A stretch of DNA of 64,000 nucleotides from Dyella_A sp049445995 (GCF_049445995.1 NZ_JBMSDZ010000001.1:1-64000); one strand, 5' to 3'; counted from the first letter of the stretch, positions 1 through 8,561 are shown. Notes: generated from the letters alone by a model not told the origin. A program made the numbers and translations.

Positions 1-2
1 TG

Positions 3-950
3 GTCGGCGGCGCGCCGATCGGACAGACGGTGCAGGGCCGCGAGCGCTTTCCGATCGTGCTGCGTTATCCGCGCGCGGAGCGCGACTCGCTGGCGGCGAT
101 CAGGCAGTTGCCGATCGTGGCTCCCGGCGGCGCCCAGCTGGTGCTTGCGCAGGTGGCCGACGTGACGGTGACCAGCGGTCCGTCGATGCTCAGGAGCGAG
201 GACGGCCAGCTGGCCACCTACGTCTACGTCGACACCGCCGCCGGCAGCGACCTCGGCGGCACGGTGGCGCGACTCAAACGGGCCATGGCCGACCGGGTGC
301 GGCTGCCGCCCGGTGTGACCCTCGCGTGGTCGGGCCAGTTCGAGTATCTGGCCAGCGCGATGCAGCGACTGAAGCTGGTGGTGCCGATCGCGCTGGCGAT
401 CATTTTCGGGCTGATCTACGCGGTGTTCCGCCGCGCCAGCGAGACCGCGCTGATCATGGCCAGCGTGCCGCTGGCGCTGGTCGGCGGGCTGTGGCTGATC
501 TGGGCGCTCGGACATGCCGTGTCGGTGGCGACGCTGATCGGCTTCATCGCACTGGCCGGCGTGGCCGCCGAGTTCGGCGTGGTGATGCTGCTCTACCTGC
601 GCCAGGCCTGGGATCGTCGGCTGGCGCTCGATCCCCATGCGGATGCCGCCGCGCTCGACGCGGCGATCCGCGAAGGCGCCGTGCAGCGCGTGCGGCCCAA
701 GGCGATGACCGTGGCGGTGATCCTCGCCGGCCTGTTTCCGATCCTGCTCGGCCACGGCGCGGGGTCGGAGGTGATGCAGCGCATCGCCGCGCCGATGATC
801 GGCGGCATGCTCACCGCGCCGCTGCTGTCCATGCTCGTGCTGCCGGCCGCCTACCGGCTGCTGGCGCTGCGCCGCCTGCGTCGCGTCGCGGCCCCGCAAT
901 CCCCCATTCCCAGCCCCTCAGTTTCCAACCCACCCGGAGAAGCACCATGA
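3..950 (+). CDS. cusA: Heavy-metal efflux RND permease, C-terminal part (CusA/CzcA family), 5' end outside window
   Basis: This is the last ~315 residues of an inner-membrane RND proton antiporter of the heavy-metal efflux type, which would drive a CusCBA-like tripartite pump. The visible part holds the end of the porter domain followed by several hydrophobic helices, including GLIYAVFRRASETALIMAS and the helix with GVAAEFGVVMLLYLRQ that is typical of CusA/CzcA. The frame is open from base 3, so the gene starts upstream. Its stop overlaps the start of the CusF-like gene (ATGA at 947-950), so the two are translationally coupled. That partner favours Cu(I)/Ag(I) over Zn/Co/Cd as substrate; the substrate is inferred. 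Confidence 0.88.
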   Translation, partial: VGGAPIGQTVQGRERFPIVLRYPRAERDSLAAIRQLPIVAPGGAQLVLAQVADVTVTSGPSMLRSEDGQLATYVYVDTAAGSDLGGTVARLKRAMADRVRLPPGVTLAWSGQFEYLASAMQRLKLVVPIALAIIFGLIYAVFRRASETALIMASVPLALVGGLWLIWALGHAVSVATLIGFIALAGVAAEFGVVMLLYLRQAWDRRLALDPHADAAALDAAIREGAVQRVRPKAMTVAVILAGLFPILLGHGAGSEVMQRIAAPMIGGMLTAPLLSMLVLPAAYRLLALRRLRRVAAPQSPIPSPSVSNPPGEAP

Positions 951-1306
951 AGTATTGTTTCAACATCGCATTGGCCCTCGTTGCCCTCACCCTGGCCAGC
1001 ACCTCGATAGCAGCGACTCAGGCCAAGGACATGAAGGGAATGGCTGGCATGCAGGACATGCAGGGGATGCAACCTCCCCAAGAAGCTCGGGGTATCGGCA
1101 TCGTCAAGGCCATCGACATCCCCAACGGCACGATCACCCTACAGCATCAGGCCATCGCCTCGATCGGCTGGCCGGCGATGACCATGGCCTTCAAGGTGGC
1201 CTCACCCGGTTTGCTCCAAGTCGCCAAGATTGGCGACACGGTGAATTTCACTCTGCACCAGAGCGGCATGACGAGCACGGTCACATCCATCACGGTGCGG
1301 CCATAA
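947..1306 (+). CDS. cusF: CusF-like periplasmic copper/silver-binding protein
   Basis: A 119-residue exported protein. It has a signal peptide (about residues 1-23), a Met-rich linker with repeated GM and DM pairs, then a CusF-type small beta-barrel. The sequence GWPAMTMAFKV carries the W-x-x-M-x-M ligand pattern that CusF uses to hold Cu(I)/Ag(I) by thioethers and a cation-pi contact. It overlaps the RND permease stop by 4 nt, as expected for a chaperone that feeds metal to that pump. The start is set by this overlap and by the signal peptide. Confidence 0.85.
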   Translation: MKYCFNIALALVALTLASTSIAATQAKDMKGMAGMQDMQGMQPPQEARGIGIVKAIDIPNGTITLQHQAIASIGWPAMTMAFKVASPGLLQVAKIGDTVNFTLHQSGMTSTVTSITVRP

Positions 1307-1341
1307 ACCAATACACGCATACCTGCACGGACTGGCGGAAG

Positions 1342-1740
1342 CTACTGCTGTCGCAGAAATTCCAAGGTGGGACAGTGTCCGCCACGTGGTGCGTGCGCAC
1401 AGTCGTCAGCAAGCTGAACGAGTTCAGCCTCCAACCGCTGCAGTTCCTCCAGCTTGCGGCGTACGTCGAGGAGCTTGAGCTCGGTCAGCCGACGTGTCTG
1501 CGCGCAGGCCCGCTTACCCCTCAGTTGCAGCAGCCCGGCAATCTCTTCCAGCGTAAAGCCCATGGTCTTGGCGCGTCGGATGAACTGGAGGCGCGCCAGA
1601 TCCTGACGCTCATAACGACGCACCCCGCCCAGGGGGCGCTGGGGCTCACGCATCAGTCCGACACGCTGGTAATAGCGCACGGTCTCAACGTGCACGTCGG
1701 CGGCCAGGGCCAACCCACCAATGGTGAGGGCAGAAGCCAT
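1342..1740 (-). CDS. merR: MerR-type mercury(II)-responsive regulator
   Basis: A 132-residue MerR-family activator/repressor. The N-terminal winged helix-turn-helix (roughly residues 4-72) is followed by a dimerisation helix and a metal-binding loop. Cysteines fall at 79, 114 and 123; the spacings (35 and 9) equal those of the three Hg(II)-binding cysteines of Tn501 MerR (82, 117, 126). This makes Hg(II) a more likely signal than Cu, Zn or Pb. It is divergent from merT and shares a 40-bp control region containing a MerR-type operator. Confidence 0.9.
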   Translation of the reverse strand: MASALTIGGLALAADVHVETVRYYQRVGLMREPQRPLGGVRRYERQDLARLQFIRRAKTMGFTLEEIAGLLQLRGKRACAQTRRLTELKLLDVRRKLEELQRLEAELVQLADDCAHAPRGGHCPTLEFLRQQ

Positions 1741-1742
1741 GC

Positions 1743-1774
1743 TTGACTCCGTAGTTGGGTACGGAGGTTAGTAT
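1743..1774 (+). promoter_or_regulatory. MerR-controlled promoter/operator between merR and merT
   Basis: A -35 box TTGACT (1743-1748) is followed by the inverted repeat CTCCGTA (1747-1753) / TACGGAG (1760-1766), then a -10-like TTAGTA/TAGTAT at 1768-1774. The spacer is 19-20 bp, longer than normal. That is the hallmark of MerR promoters, where the bound regulator untwists DNA to align the two boxes. The dyad sits between the -35 and -10 boxes as in Tn501/Tn21. merT begins 7 nt after the -10. Confidence 0.88.
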
Positions 1775-1780
1775 GAGCCA

Positions 1781-2137
1781 ATGACTACGCTGCTTGCCAA
1801 ATCGTCGCTGCCCGCCGTGATCGTCGCGTTGTTCGCGGCGATAGGCGCCTCAGTGTGTTGCGTGGTACCGCTGGTGCTGGTCTTGCTGGGCATCAGTGGC
1901 GCATGGATCGCTCATCTCACGGCGCTCGATTCCTGGCGGCCGTGGTTCGTCTCGGCCACCTTGCTTTGCCTCGCGCTCGCGTTCTGGGCGTTGTATGGAC
2001 CAGCGTCGCGCTGCCGTACGGATGGCGTTTGCGTTGATCCGCTGGTCTTGCGCCGACGTCGGCGCTGGCTATGGCTGGCCACGGCGTTGATCGTGCTTCT
2101 ATTGCTATTTCCCTATGCGGCGGGCTGGTTTCTGTAG
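1781..2137 (+). CDS. merT: Mercuric ion inner-membrane transporter
   Basis: A 118-residue membrane protein with three hydrophobic segments, the standard MerT layout. The Cys pair at 26-27 in the first helix is the Hg(II) relay pair of MerT, and a second pair, C78 and C84, lies in the cytoplasmic loop before the last helix. It accepts Hg(II) from MerP and passes it inward, normally to MerA. No merA follows here, so the fate of the imported ion is unclear. Confidence 0.88.
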   Translation: MTTLLAKSSLPAVIVALFAAIGASVCCVVPLVLVLLGISGAWIAHLTALDSWRPWFVSATLLCLALAFWALYGPASRCRTDGVCVDPLVLRRRRRWLWLATALIVLLLLFPYAAGWFL

Positions 2138-2147
2138 GAGATGAACG

Positions 2148-2435
2148 ATGCGTAACGTGATCGCTGGAATGGTGGCAACGCTGTGGTTTGGCCTGGCGCA
2201 GGCGGCAACGCCAACGACGGCGGTGCTGCATGCAGCAAACATGACCTGTCCGGCCTGCAACGTGACGATCAAGAAGGCTTTGAGTCGCGTGGCCGGCGTG
2301 ACAAGCACGAAGGTCGATCTGAAAGCCGAGACAATCACTGTGACGTACGATGCCGATCGCACCACGGTGCCGGTGCTGATGCGTACCATCACCGATGCTG
2401 GTTTTCCGGCTACGGCGCAAACTCATGGTGGCTGA
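2148..2435 (+). CDS. merP: Periplasmic mercury-binding protein
   Basis: A 95-residue exported protein with a signal peptide (about residues 1-20) and one HMA domain. The metal site is MTCPACNVTIKKAL, with C34 and C37. It follows merT after 10 nt and is preceded by a GGAG ribosome binding site. Its last 11 nt overlap the next small gene, so the unit is merT-merP-GDCCVxC. Confidence 0.88.
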   Translation: MRNVIAGMVATLWFGLAQAATPTTAVLHAANMTCPACNVTIKKALSRVAGVTSTKVDLKAETITVTYDADRTTVPVLMRTITDAGFPATAQTHGG

Positions 2436-2640
2436 GCCGATCCTGCAGAGCACGCTCACCTGTCCGCATTGCGGCCATCGAGTCATCGAGACCATGCCGA
2501 CCGATGCGTGTCAGTTTTTTTATGACTGCAAGGGTTGCGGGGAGCTGCTGCGTCCTCGACCCGGTGACTGCTGCGTGTTCTGCTCTTATGGTAGCGCACC
2601 ATGTCCGCCGATCCAGCAGGATAAATCCTGCTGTCGCTGA
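2425..2640 (+). CDS. GDCCVxC-domain small cysteine-rich protein
   Basis: A 71-residue cytoplasmic protein with eleven cysteines: an N-terminal CPHCGHRV pair, a central C-x6-C-x2-C segment, then GDCCVFCSYGSAPCPP and a final SCC. It matches the GDCCVxC family, some members of which are selenoproteins; here every catalytic-type position is Cys. The start ATG at 2425 overlaps merP by 11 nt, so it is probably coupled to merP. The function is not established; from the gene order I infer handling of imported Hg(II) or a similar soft metal. Confidence 0.75.
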   Translation: MVAEPILQSTLTCPHCGHRVIETMPTDACQFFYDCKGCGELLRPRPGDCCVFCSYGSAPCPPIQQDKSCCR

Positions 2641-2645
2641 GCTGG

Positions 2646-2816
2646 TTACCCATGCCGGCACGGCATTCCGTGTCGTTCTTTAAGCAAGGCAGCAGCACGG
2701 TCGGGCGCTGCACGCTCGATCAGCATGAGCGAGCTGTCCAGGTGCAGTCGATACCAGCTGACCGCGTCGGCGGCCGTGGTGCCATAAACATTGTCCCAGT
2801 GCTGCTGGCAATTCAT
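2646..2816 (-). pseudogene. Truncated class I SAM-dependent methyltransferase (N-terminal remnant)
   Basis: A 56-residue reading frame begins 13 nt downstream of the DMT transporter stop. Its first ~42 residues (with HWDNVY near residue 6 and AVSWYRLHL near 18) resemble the N-terminus of small bacterial class I methyltransferases, where HW-x-x-(V/I)Y and VSWY are common. Methyltransferases of this type run to ~200 residues. Here the match ends near base 2690, and unrelated sequence next to the mer unit supplies the stop. The SAM-binding glycine loop is missing, so the product cannot be active. It marks a recombination junction. Confidence 0.6.
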
Positions 2817-2828
2817 GTCGTGGCGGCT

Positions 2829-3896
2829 TCAGTGGTCATGACGATGATGCATATCCGGATAGTGCGGATGACTGTGAGTCATCGGTTCGTGCACGTGCGG
2901 ATGCGTGTGCGGCTCTTCACCGTTCCAAAGGAAATCATGGGCGTGCTGGTGATGCGCGTCGTGCCGATGCTGATGGTTATGCATCAGTTTGTGGTGCTCA
3001 TGCAGGTGATCGTGGTTTTCACTTACGTGCAGCCACACGCCGATGGCCATCAATCCGCCTGCCAGCCAAAACGCCATATCCGGATGTTCGGTGAAGAGCA
3101 GCAGCGATAACGCAGCGCCCAGGAACGGGGCGGTGGAAAAATACGCGCCGGTGCGCGCGGTGCCGAGCCCGCGCAAAGCCAGAACGAACAGTACCAAGCT
3201 CAACCCGTACCCCACGAAGCCGAGTACTCCGGTGGCCAACAGTGGCAGTGCACTGGGAAAGCGGTAGCCCATGACCAGCGCCAGCAGCACGTTGATGGTG
3301 CCGGCTACACCGCCCTTGATCGCGGCGATCTGCATCGGATCGCCGCCGGCCACCTGGCGGGTCAGATTGTTGTCGATCGCCCAGCACAGGCAAGCACCGG
3401 CGATCGCCAGGGCGCCCCATGGAATTTCGGGGCGCGTTTGTCGCTGCCAGGAGAGCAGCGCGCTGCCGGCAATGATCGCCACCATGCCGAGGAACACCCG
3501 CCGGTCGACGTTCTCGCGAAACACCACCCACGCGATGACGGCGGTCAGCACACCCTCCAGATTGAGCAGCAGTGAAGCAGTCGAAGCCGATGTGTGGGTC
3601 AGGCCAAGCATCAGCAGGATCGGACCGAACACGCCACCGGCCAACACCGCACCAGCCAGCCACTGCACATCGCGACGCACCAGTGGGGCTTCGGTTATCG
3701 GCTGGCGGCGCAGCGCACGCATGGCTATCAACAGGGCGAGCCCAATGCCTGAACCGGCATAAAGCAATCCGGCTAGCAGCAGCGGAGGGATCGTGCCGAC
3801 GAGAAGCTTGGCCAACGGCGTGCTCAGTCCGAACAGGGCGGCCGCGGCCAGCGCTTGCAGAACGCTGCGGGTTTGATCACGTGTGGCGTTATTCAT
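2829..3896 (-). CDS. EamA/DMT-family transporter with histidine-rich C-terminal tail
   Basis: A 355-residue inner-membrane protein. Residues ~10-290 form ten hydrophobic helices in two EamA repeats. The last ~65 residues are a hydrophilic tail with more than 20 His, in HxH and HHH clusters mixed with Asp and Glu. Plain EamA exporters lack such a tail; His-rich tails are common in metal transporters (CDF, ZIP, NikT-type). With mer, cus and CDF genes around it, a metal-related role is a reasonable inference, but the substrate is unknown. A truncated methyltransferase frame follows it on the same strand. Confidence 0.8.
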   Translation of the reverse strand: MNNATRDQTRSVLQALAAAALFGLSTPLAKLLVGTIPPLLLAGLLYAGSGIGLALLIAMRALRRQPITEAPLVRRDVQWLAGAVLAGGVFGPILLMLGLTHTSASTASLLLNLEGVLTAVIAWVVFRENVDRRVFLGMVAIIAGSALLSWQRQTRPEIPWGALAIAGACLCWAIDNNLTRQVAGGDPMQIAAIKGGVAGTINVLLALVMGYRFPSALPLLATGVLGFVGYGLSLVLFVLALRGLGTARTGAYFSTAPFLGAALSLLLFTEHPDMAFWLAGGLMAIGVWLHVSENHDHLHEHHKLMHNHQHRHDAHHQHAHDFLWNGEEPHTHPHVHEPMTHSHPHYPDMHHRHDH

Positions 3897-3952
3897 GGCC
3901 CATCATAAAGCGATGTCCGTGCTGCGGATTGGTGGCGTCAACAATGAGTTAA

Positions 3953-4156
3953 CTGCCGGGCGAGCCGGCCTTGGCTGTACCTATCGTCATAGAACCCCAG
4001 GCCGATGAGACGATCACTCGGGAACGGCTCAGTGCTGTGCTGGACGAGCGCTTTCATATCAAGCACGTCACGCTCAAGGTGGAACGGGGGGATGCAACAT
4101 GCTCCACTCCCGCCTGTGATGCTCACGACGCGGCCCATGGCGGCCACCACTCCTGA
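3953..4156 (+). pseudogene. C-terminal remnant of a CDF (CzcD-like) cation transporter
   Basis: The frame is open from 3953 to the stop at 4154-4156 and encodes about 67 residues. The segment with RERLSAVLDERFHIKHVTLK, followed by CSTPAC and a His-rich end, looks like the cytoplasmic C-terminal domain and tail of CzcD-type zinc/cobalt/cadmium exporters. All membrane helices are missing and there is no convincing ribosome binding site, so this is a decayed end piece rather than a working gene. It lies just upstream of the recombinase gene. Confidence 0.5.
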
Positions 4157-4189
4157 AATCGCGGACAATGGAGCCGCCCCAGCCGTAGC

Positions 4190-5488
4190 GTGAACATGCC
4201 ACCCCATACCCTTGAAACCTATCTGGAGGCGGCGCGGCGGGAAAATACCCAGCGCAGCTACGCCTCCGCGGTTCGTCACTTCGAGGTGAGCTGGGGCGGG
4301 TTGCTGCCGGCCACGGCCGATACAGTGGCGCAGTACTTGGTGGCCCATGCGGCCACGCTCTCGATTAACACGCTCCGGCAACGGCTGGCGGCACTGTCGC
4401 AGTGGCACCAGGCCCACGGCTTTGCCGACCCCACCACGGCGGCGCGGGTCAAACAGACCCTTAAGGGCATCCAGGCGCTCCACCCAGCACGCGAGAAGCG
4501 TGCCGCCCCCCTGCAGCTGTCCGCGGTGGCCCGGGTTTCCGATTGGCTTGATGCCGCTGTCATTGCAGCGGACCAGCGACATGACCGAGCCGAAGGACTG
4601 CGCTGCCGTCGCGACCGCGCCATGCTTCTGCTGGGGTTCTGGCGAGGCTTTCGCGTGGACGAGCTGGTCAGCCTGCAGACCGCAGATGTGGCTGCGGTAC
4701 CGGGACAAGGCATGACCTGCTTCCTGGCCCGCAGCAAAACAGACCGGCAACTCGTCGGTACCACCTATCGGGTTCCCGCGCTTAGTCGGTGGTGCCCGGT
4801 GGCGTCCACGCTCGACTGGATTGCTACAGCCGGCCTCACCGAGGGGCCGCTTTTTCGCGGCATCACCCGTACGGGAGGGATCAGGGTGGGCTCGCTGCAC
4901 TCCAACAGCGTCGTGCCCCTGCTGCGGCGGCTTTTCACGCGCGCGGGCATGGCGTCGCCGGAGATCTACAGCGGCCACTCGCTACGACGTGGGTTTGCTG
5001 GTTGGGCCAGCGCCAACGGTTGGGACGTGCGCGCCCTCATGGAATATGTGGGATGGAAAGACATGCACTCGGCCATGCGATACATCGATGCACCGGACAC
5101 GTTCGGCCAGCAACGCATCGAAACAGCTCTCGCCAGCATGCCAGCTCCAGTAACGGGTTCTCCGCCGGCGCCCTTGCCGCCACCCTCCGGCTCATCGTCG
5201 GTCACCGTCACCTTGATGCTAGCGCTGCGCCTGACACCCCGCCATAAGGGCCGCAGCGTCGCCAAGGCACGGCGGACAATCGAGACCCTTTGCCTGTCGC
5301 CACACCAAGGCGTTGCGGTGAATCCTGAGTGCACCCGGTACCGGCTCAAGGTCGATGTATCCGATGACGTCGATCTGGACGAAGTGGCATCGGCACTGAT
5401 CGAAGACATCTACCGGATCGCCGATAACCACGACCTGCAGGCGGACGCCTCGCTTCACGATGAAGCGGGAGAGCGCCACTGGAACTGA
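4190..5488 (+). CDS. tnpI: Tyrosine recombinase of a Tn3-family transposon (TnpI-like)
   Basis: A 432-residue phage-integrase-type recombinase. An N-terminal SAM-like DNA-binding domain (about 5-95) is followed by the catalytic domain with R155 (in GFRVDEL), K183, H263-x-x-R266 (in GHSLRRG), W289 and the nucleophile Y298 (in AMRYIDAPD). Residues ~310-432 are an extension of unknown role. It is co-directed with, and overlaps, the transposase frame. Some Tn3-family elements (Tn4430 TnpI, Tn4651 TnpS/TnpT) resolve cointegrates with tyrosine recombinases in place of serine resolvases, which is the role I infer here. Confidence 0.82.
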   Translation: MNMPPHTLETYLEAARRENTQRSYASAVRHFEVSWGGLLPATADTVAQYLVAHAATLSINTLRQRLAALSQWHQAHGFADPTTAARVKQTLKGIQALHPAREKRAAPLQLSAVARVSDWLDAAVIAADQRHDRAEGLRCRRDRAMLLLGFWRGFRVDELVSLQTADVAAVPGQGMTCFLARSKTDRQLVGTTYRVPALSRWCPVASTLDWIATAGLTEGPLFRGITRTGGIRVGSLHSNSVVPLLRRLFTRAGMASPEIYSGHSLRRGFAGWASANGWDVRALMEYVGWKDMHSAMRYIDAPDTFGQQRIETALASMPAPVTGSPPAPLPPPSGSSSVTVTLMLALRLTPRHKGRSVAKARRTIETLCLSPHQGVAVNPECTRYRLKVDVSDDVDLDEVASALIEDIYRIADNHDLQADASLHDEAGERHWN

Positions 5489-8400
5489 CCTCTCGTTCGA
5501 TATTGGAGATGCACCACGCATGACCGCACCTCACGAGACTGCCTATCCGCGACTGAAGCAAGACCCCACAGCCCGCGAGCTGAATCAGCACTTCACGCCC
5601 TCCGCGGACGATCTGGCCTTCGTGCAGGCGTTGAGCAAGCAGCCGGCCATCCGCTTGGCGGTGATGCTTCACTTGAAAACCCTTCCGCACCGCGGCGGCT
5701 TCGGCGCGCTGCGCGACATTCCCGAGCGCGTTGTGCGCCATGTGGCGGAAGCGTTGAGTTACCGTCGAGCCTTCACCGTCAGCGATCTGGAGGCTTACGA
5801 CGCCTCGCGCATGAAGCGCGAGCACGTGGCCAAGATCCGGCACTACTTGAACGTGCGCCCGCTGGGAGAGTCTGGACGGCAGTGGCTGCGGACGGTGGCT
5901 GAGCAGGCTGCCCAGACCAAGCACATGCTGCCGGACATCATTAACGTGATGATCGAGGAGCTGTACCACCACCGGTACGAGCTGCCGGCCTTCCGCACGC
6001 TCGACGACATGGCCGCCGCCGCCCGCGAAAGCGTTCACGAAAGCCATTTCGAACGCATCAGCGCTCTGTTGGCGCCGGCGGTGCGCAAGAAGATCGACGA
6101 GTTGTTATCCGTCACGCCGGGGGACACCCATAGCGGCTGGCAGGCCCTGAAGCGCGAACCCAAGCGCCCAGGAAACAAGGAGGTGCGCTTTTATCTGCAG
6201 CACATCGACCGACTGCAGAAGCTAGCGGCGATGATCCCAGCGATCGATGTACCGGTACCCAAGCTGAAATACTTTCGCGCCATGGCGCGGGCACTGGATG
6301 CCGCCGAGTTGGCCGAGCTCAAGCCCGCCAAGCGCTATGCGCTGGCGGCCGTGTTCATTCGCTCCCGGCACGGCAAGGCGCTGGATGATGCAGCGGACCT
6401 TTTCATCCGGTTGATGCAGAACCTGGAGAACACGGCCCAGAAGAACCTCATGGTTTACCAGGTCGAACATTTGAAGCGAACCGATCACCTGGTGGCGCAA
6501 TTGAAAGAGATCCTTCAGGCCTATCAGGTCGACGGAACCGACAGTCAGCGAATCTCCGCGATCGGAGACGTGGTCGGGCCGAACTTGACTCGAACACTTG
6601 CCGAATGCGATGAGCACATGGCCTACGCCAGCAAGAACTTCCTGCCGTTCCTGGCCAAACCCTACGCTCAACAGCGCGCTTTGCTGCTCAACTGCCTGGA
6701 CGTGATGGACCTGCGTACCTCTTCCCAAGATCCTGCCATGGAGCGCCTGATCCGGGCTCTAGCGACGCTGCGATCCCAAAGAAGAGACGTGGTGGAGGTG
6801 GCACCGCTGGGACTGAGCTTGGACCAAGACTTTGGCTGGATGACTGCCAACTGGCGCCGGCATGTGTTCCCGAAGGACTGGGGCGTGGATCGGGAAGGTT
6901 GGATGCAACGGCGATACTTCGAGTTGTCGGTGCTCTTTCAGATCAAGGACGAGCTGAAGTCAGGTGACCTGTTTATTCCCGGAGGCGAGCGTTACGACGA
7001 CTATCGCGAAGAGCTGGTCGACGAGTGCACTTTTCAGGAGGAGCTGGCCAGTTACGGCGAGGTGTCCGGGATCGCGACCGAGCCCGCCACCTTTGTCCAA
7101 ACGCTGCGCGAGCAGCTGCGAACGAAGTGCCGTGAGGTCGACGCTCGTTTCCCCGAGAACGCACACGCCGATATCGTTGACGGCAGGTTGATCCTCCGCA
7201 AGCTACCGCGAACGGAGTTGTCTAAAGCGATCGCCCTGGTCGACAGCTTCATCACCGAGCGCCTGCCCGAGACGAGCATTGTTGACGTGCTGGTCGATGC
7301 AACCAGCTGGGTGGATCTGACCCGACACTTCAAGCCGCTCGCCGGCACCGAGGCACGCGTACGTGACTTGCACCACCGCGTGGTGACGACGCTGTTCTGC
7401 TACGGGTGCAACCTGGGGCCCACCCAGACGGCGCGGTCAATCCGTGGGTTCAGTCGGCGGCAGACCGCCTGGCTGAACCTCAAGTACGTCACGGAAGACA
7501 CCCTCGAGCGTGCCACGGTCGACACAATCAACCTGTACAACAAGTTCGAGCTCCCTGGCTACTGGGGCAGCGGCAAGTCCGCCTCAGCCGATGGGACGAA
7601 GTGGAGCGTCTACGAGCAGAACCTGCTCTCCGAATACCACATCCGCTACGGAGGCTACGGTGGCATCGGCTATTACCACGTGTCGGACAAGTACATCGCG
7701 CTTTTCAGCCGCTTCATTCCCTGCGGCGCCTACGAGGCCATCTACATCCTCGATGGCCTGATCGAGAATCGGTCAGAGATCCGGCCTGACACGGTGCACG
7801 GCGATACCCAAGCCCAGAATTTCCCCGTGTTTGGCTTGGCTCACCTCCTGGGCATCGAACTCATGCCTCGCATCCGCAACATCAAGGACCTCGCGCTATC
7901 CAGGCCAGACCCGCAAGGGTCTTACCCGCACATCCAGGCACTCTTCGGGGACGGAAGCATCGACTGGAACCTGATCGAAAACCACCTGCACGACATGCTT
8001 CGCGTGGCTGTATCGATCAAAACCGGCAAGATTTCTGCCTCTACGATTCTGCGTCGCTTGGGCAATTACAGCCGCAAGAACAAGCTCTATTTTGCCTTCA
8101 AGGAGCTGGGCCGTGTCATCCGCACGCTGTTCCTGTTGCGCTACATCGACGATGTCGAGGTGCGCAAGACCATACAGGCGGCGACCAACAAAAGTGAGGA
8201 GTTCAACAACTTCACCAAGTGGGCGTTTTTCGGCGGGCAGGGGATCATTGCCGAGAACGTGCTGCACGAGCAGCAGAAGATCGTCGGCTACAACCACCTG
8301 GTGGCCAACCTCGTGATCCTACACAACGTTGAGCAGATGTCTCGGGTTCTGGCCGAGCTCCGAGATGAGGGTGTCGAGATCAGCCCGGAAGTGCTGGCCG

Positions 8401-8561
8401 GCCTATCGCCATACCGAACCGCGCACATCAACCGTTTCGGGGACTACACGGTGGACACGAGCAGGGAAGTCACGCCAATCGACTTTGCACGTCGAATTCT
8501 TCGTGCAGCCGAGGAGGCCGCAGCCGCCGATCGTGACAAAGAAGAGACGGTGGCTAACTAG
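5460..8561 (+). CDS. tnpA: Tn3-family transposase TnpA
   Basis: A 1033-residue transposase, slightly longer than typical Tn3 TnpA (~990-1000). An in-frame ATG at 5520 would give 1013 residues, starting MTAPHETAYP, and is an equally good start. Family landmarks include VDATSWVDL near 613, the SADGTKW block with D711, and E840 (in LIENHL), which fit the DDE catalytic pattern. The C-terminal part has GTILAEN-like and SPYRTAHINRFGDY-type motifs of the family. The gene overlaps tnpI and runs toward the expected right end of the element. Confidence 0.93.
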   Translation: MKRESATGTDLSFDIGDAPRMTAPHETAYPRLKQDPTARELNQHFTPSADDLAFVQALSKQPAIRLAVMLHLKTLPHRGGFGALRDIPERVVRHVAEALSYRRAFTVSDLEAYDASRMKREHVAKIRHYLNVRPLGESGRQWLRTVAEQAAQTKHMLPDIINVMIEELYHHRYELPAFRTLDDMAAAARESVHESHFERISALLAPAVRKKIDELLSVTPGDTHSGWQALKREPKRPGNKEVRFYLQHIDRLQKLAAMIPAIDVPVPKLKYFRAMARALDAAELAELKPAKRYALAAVFIRSRHGKALDDAADLFIRLMQNLENTAQKNLMVYQVEHLKRTDHLVAQLKEILQAYQVDGTDSQRISAIGDVVGPNLTRTLAECDEHMAYASKNFLPFLAKPYAQQRALLLNCLDVMDLRTSSQDPAMERLIRALATLRSQRRDVVEVAPLGLSLDQDFGWMTANWRRHVFPKDWGVDREGWMQRRYFELSVLFQIKDELKSGDLFIPGGERYDDYREELVDECTFQEELASYGEVSGIATEPATFVQTLREQLRTKCREVDARFPENAHADIVDGRLILRKLPRTELSKAIALVDSFITERLPETSIVDVLVDATSWVDLTRHFKPLAGTEARVRDLHHRVVTTLFCYGCNLGPTQTARSIRGFSRRQTAWLNLKYVTEDTLERATVDTINLYNKFELPGYWGSGKSASADGTKWSVYEQNLLSEYHIRYGGYGGIGYYHVSDKYIALFSRFIPCGAYEAIYILDGLIENRSEIRPDTVHGDTQAQNFPVFGLAHLLGIELMPRIRNIKDLALSRPDPQGSYPHIQALFGDGSIDWNLIENHLHDMLRVAVSIKTGKISASTILRRLGNYSRKNKLYFAFKELGRVIRTLFLLRYIDDVEVRKTIQAATNKSEEFNNFTKWAFFGGQGIIAENVLHEQQKIVGYNHLVANLVILHNVEQMSRVLAELRDEGVEISPEVLAGLSPYRTAHINRFGDYTVDTSREVTPIDFARRILRAAEEAAAADRDKEETVAN

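Noticed and set aside
1855..2090. Overlapping plus-strand frames inside merT
   Set aside because: Shifted readings of a clear MerT gene, with no family features of their own.
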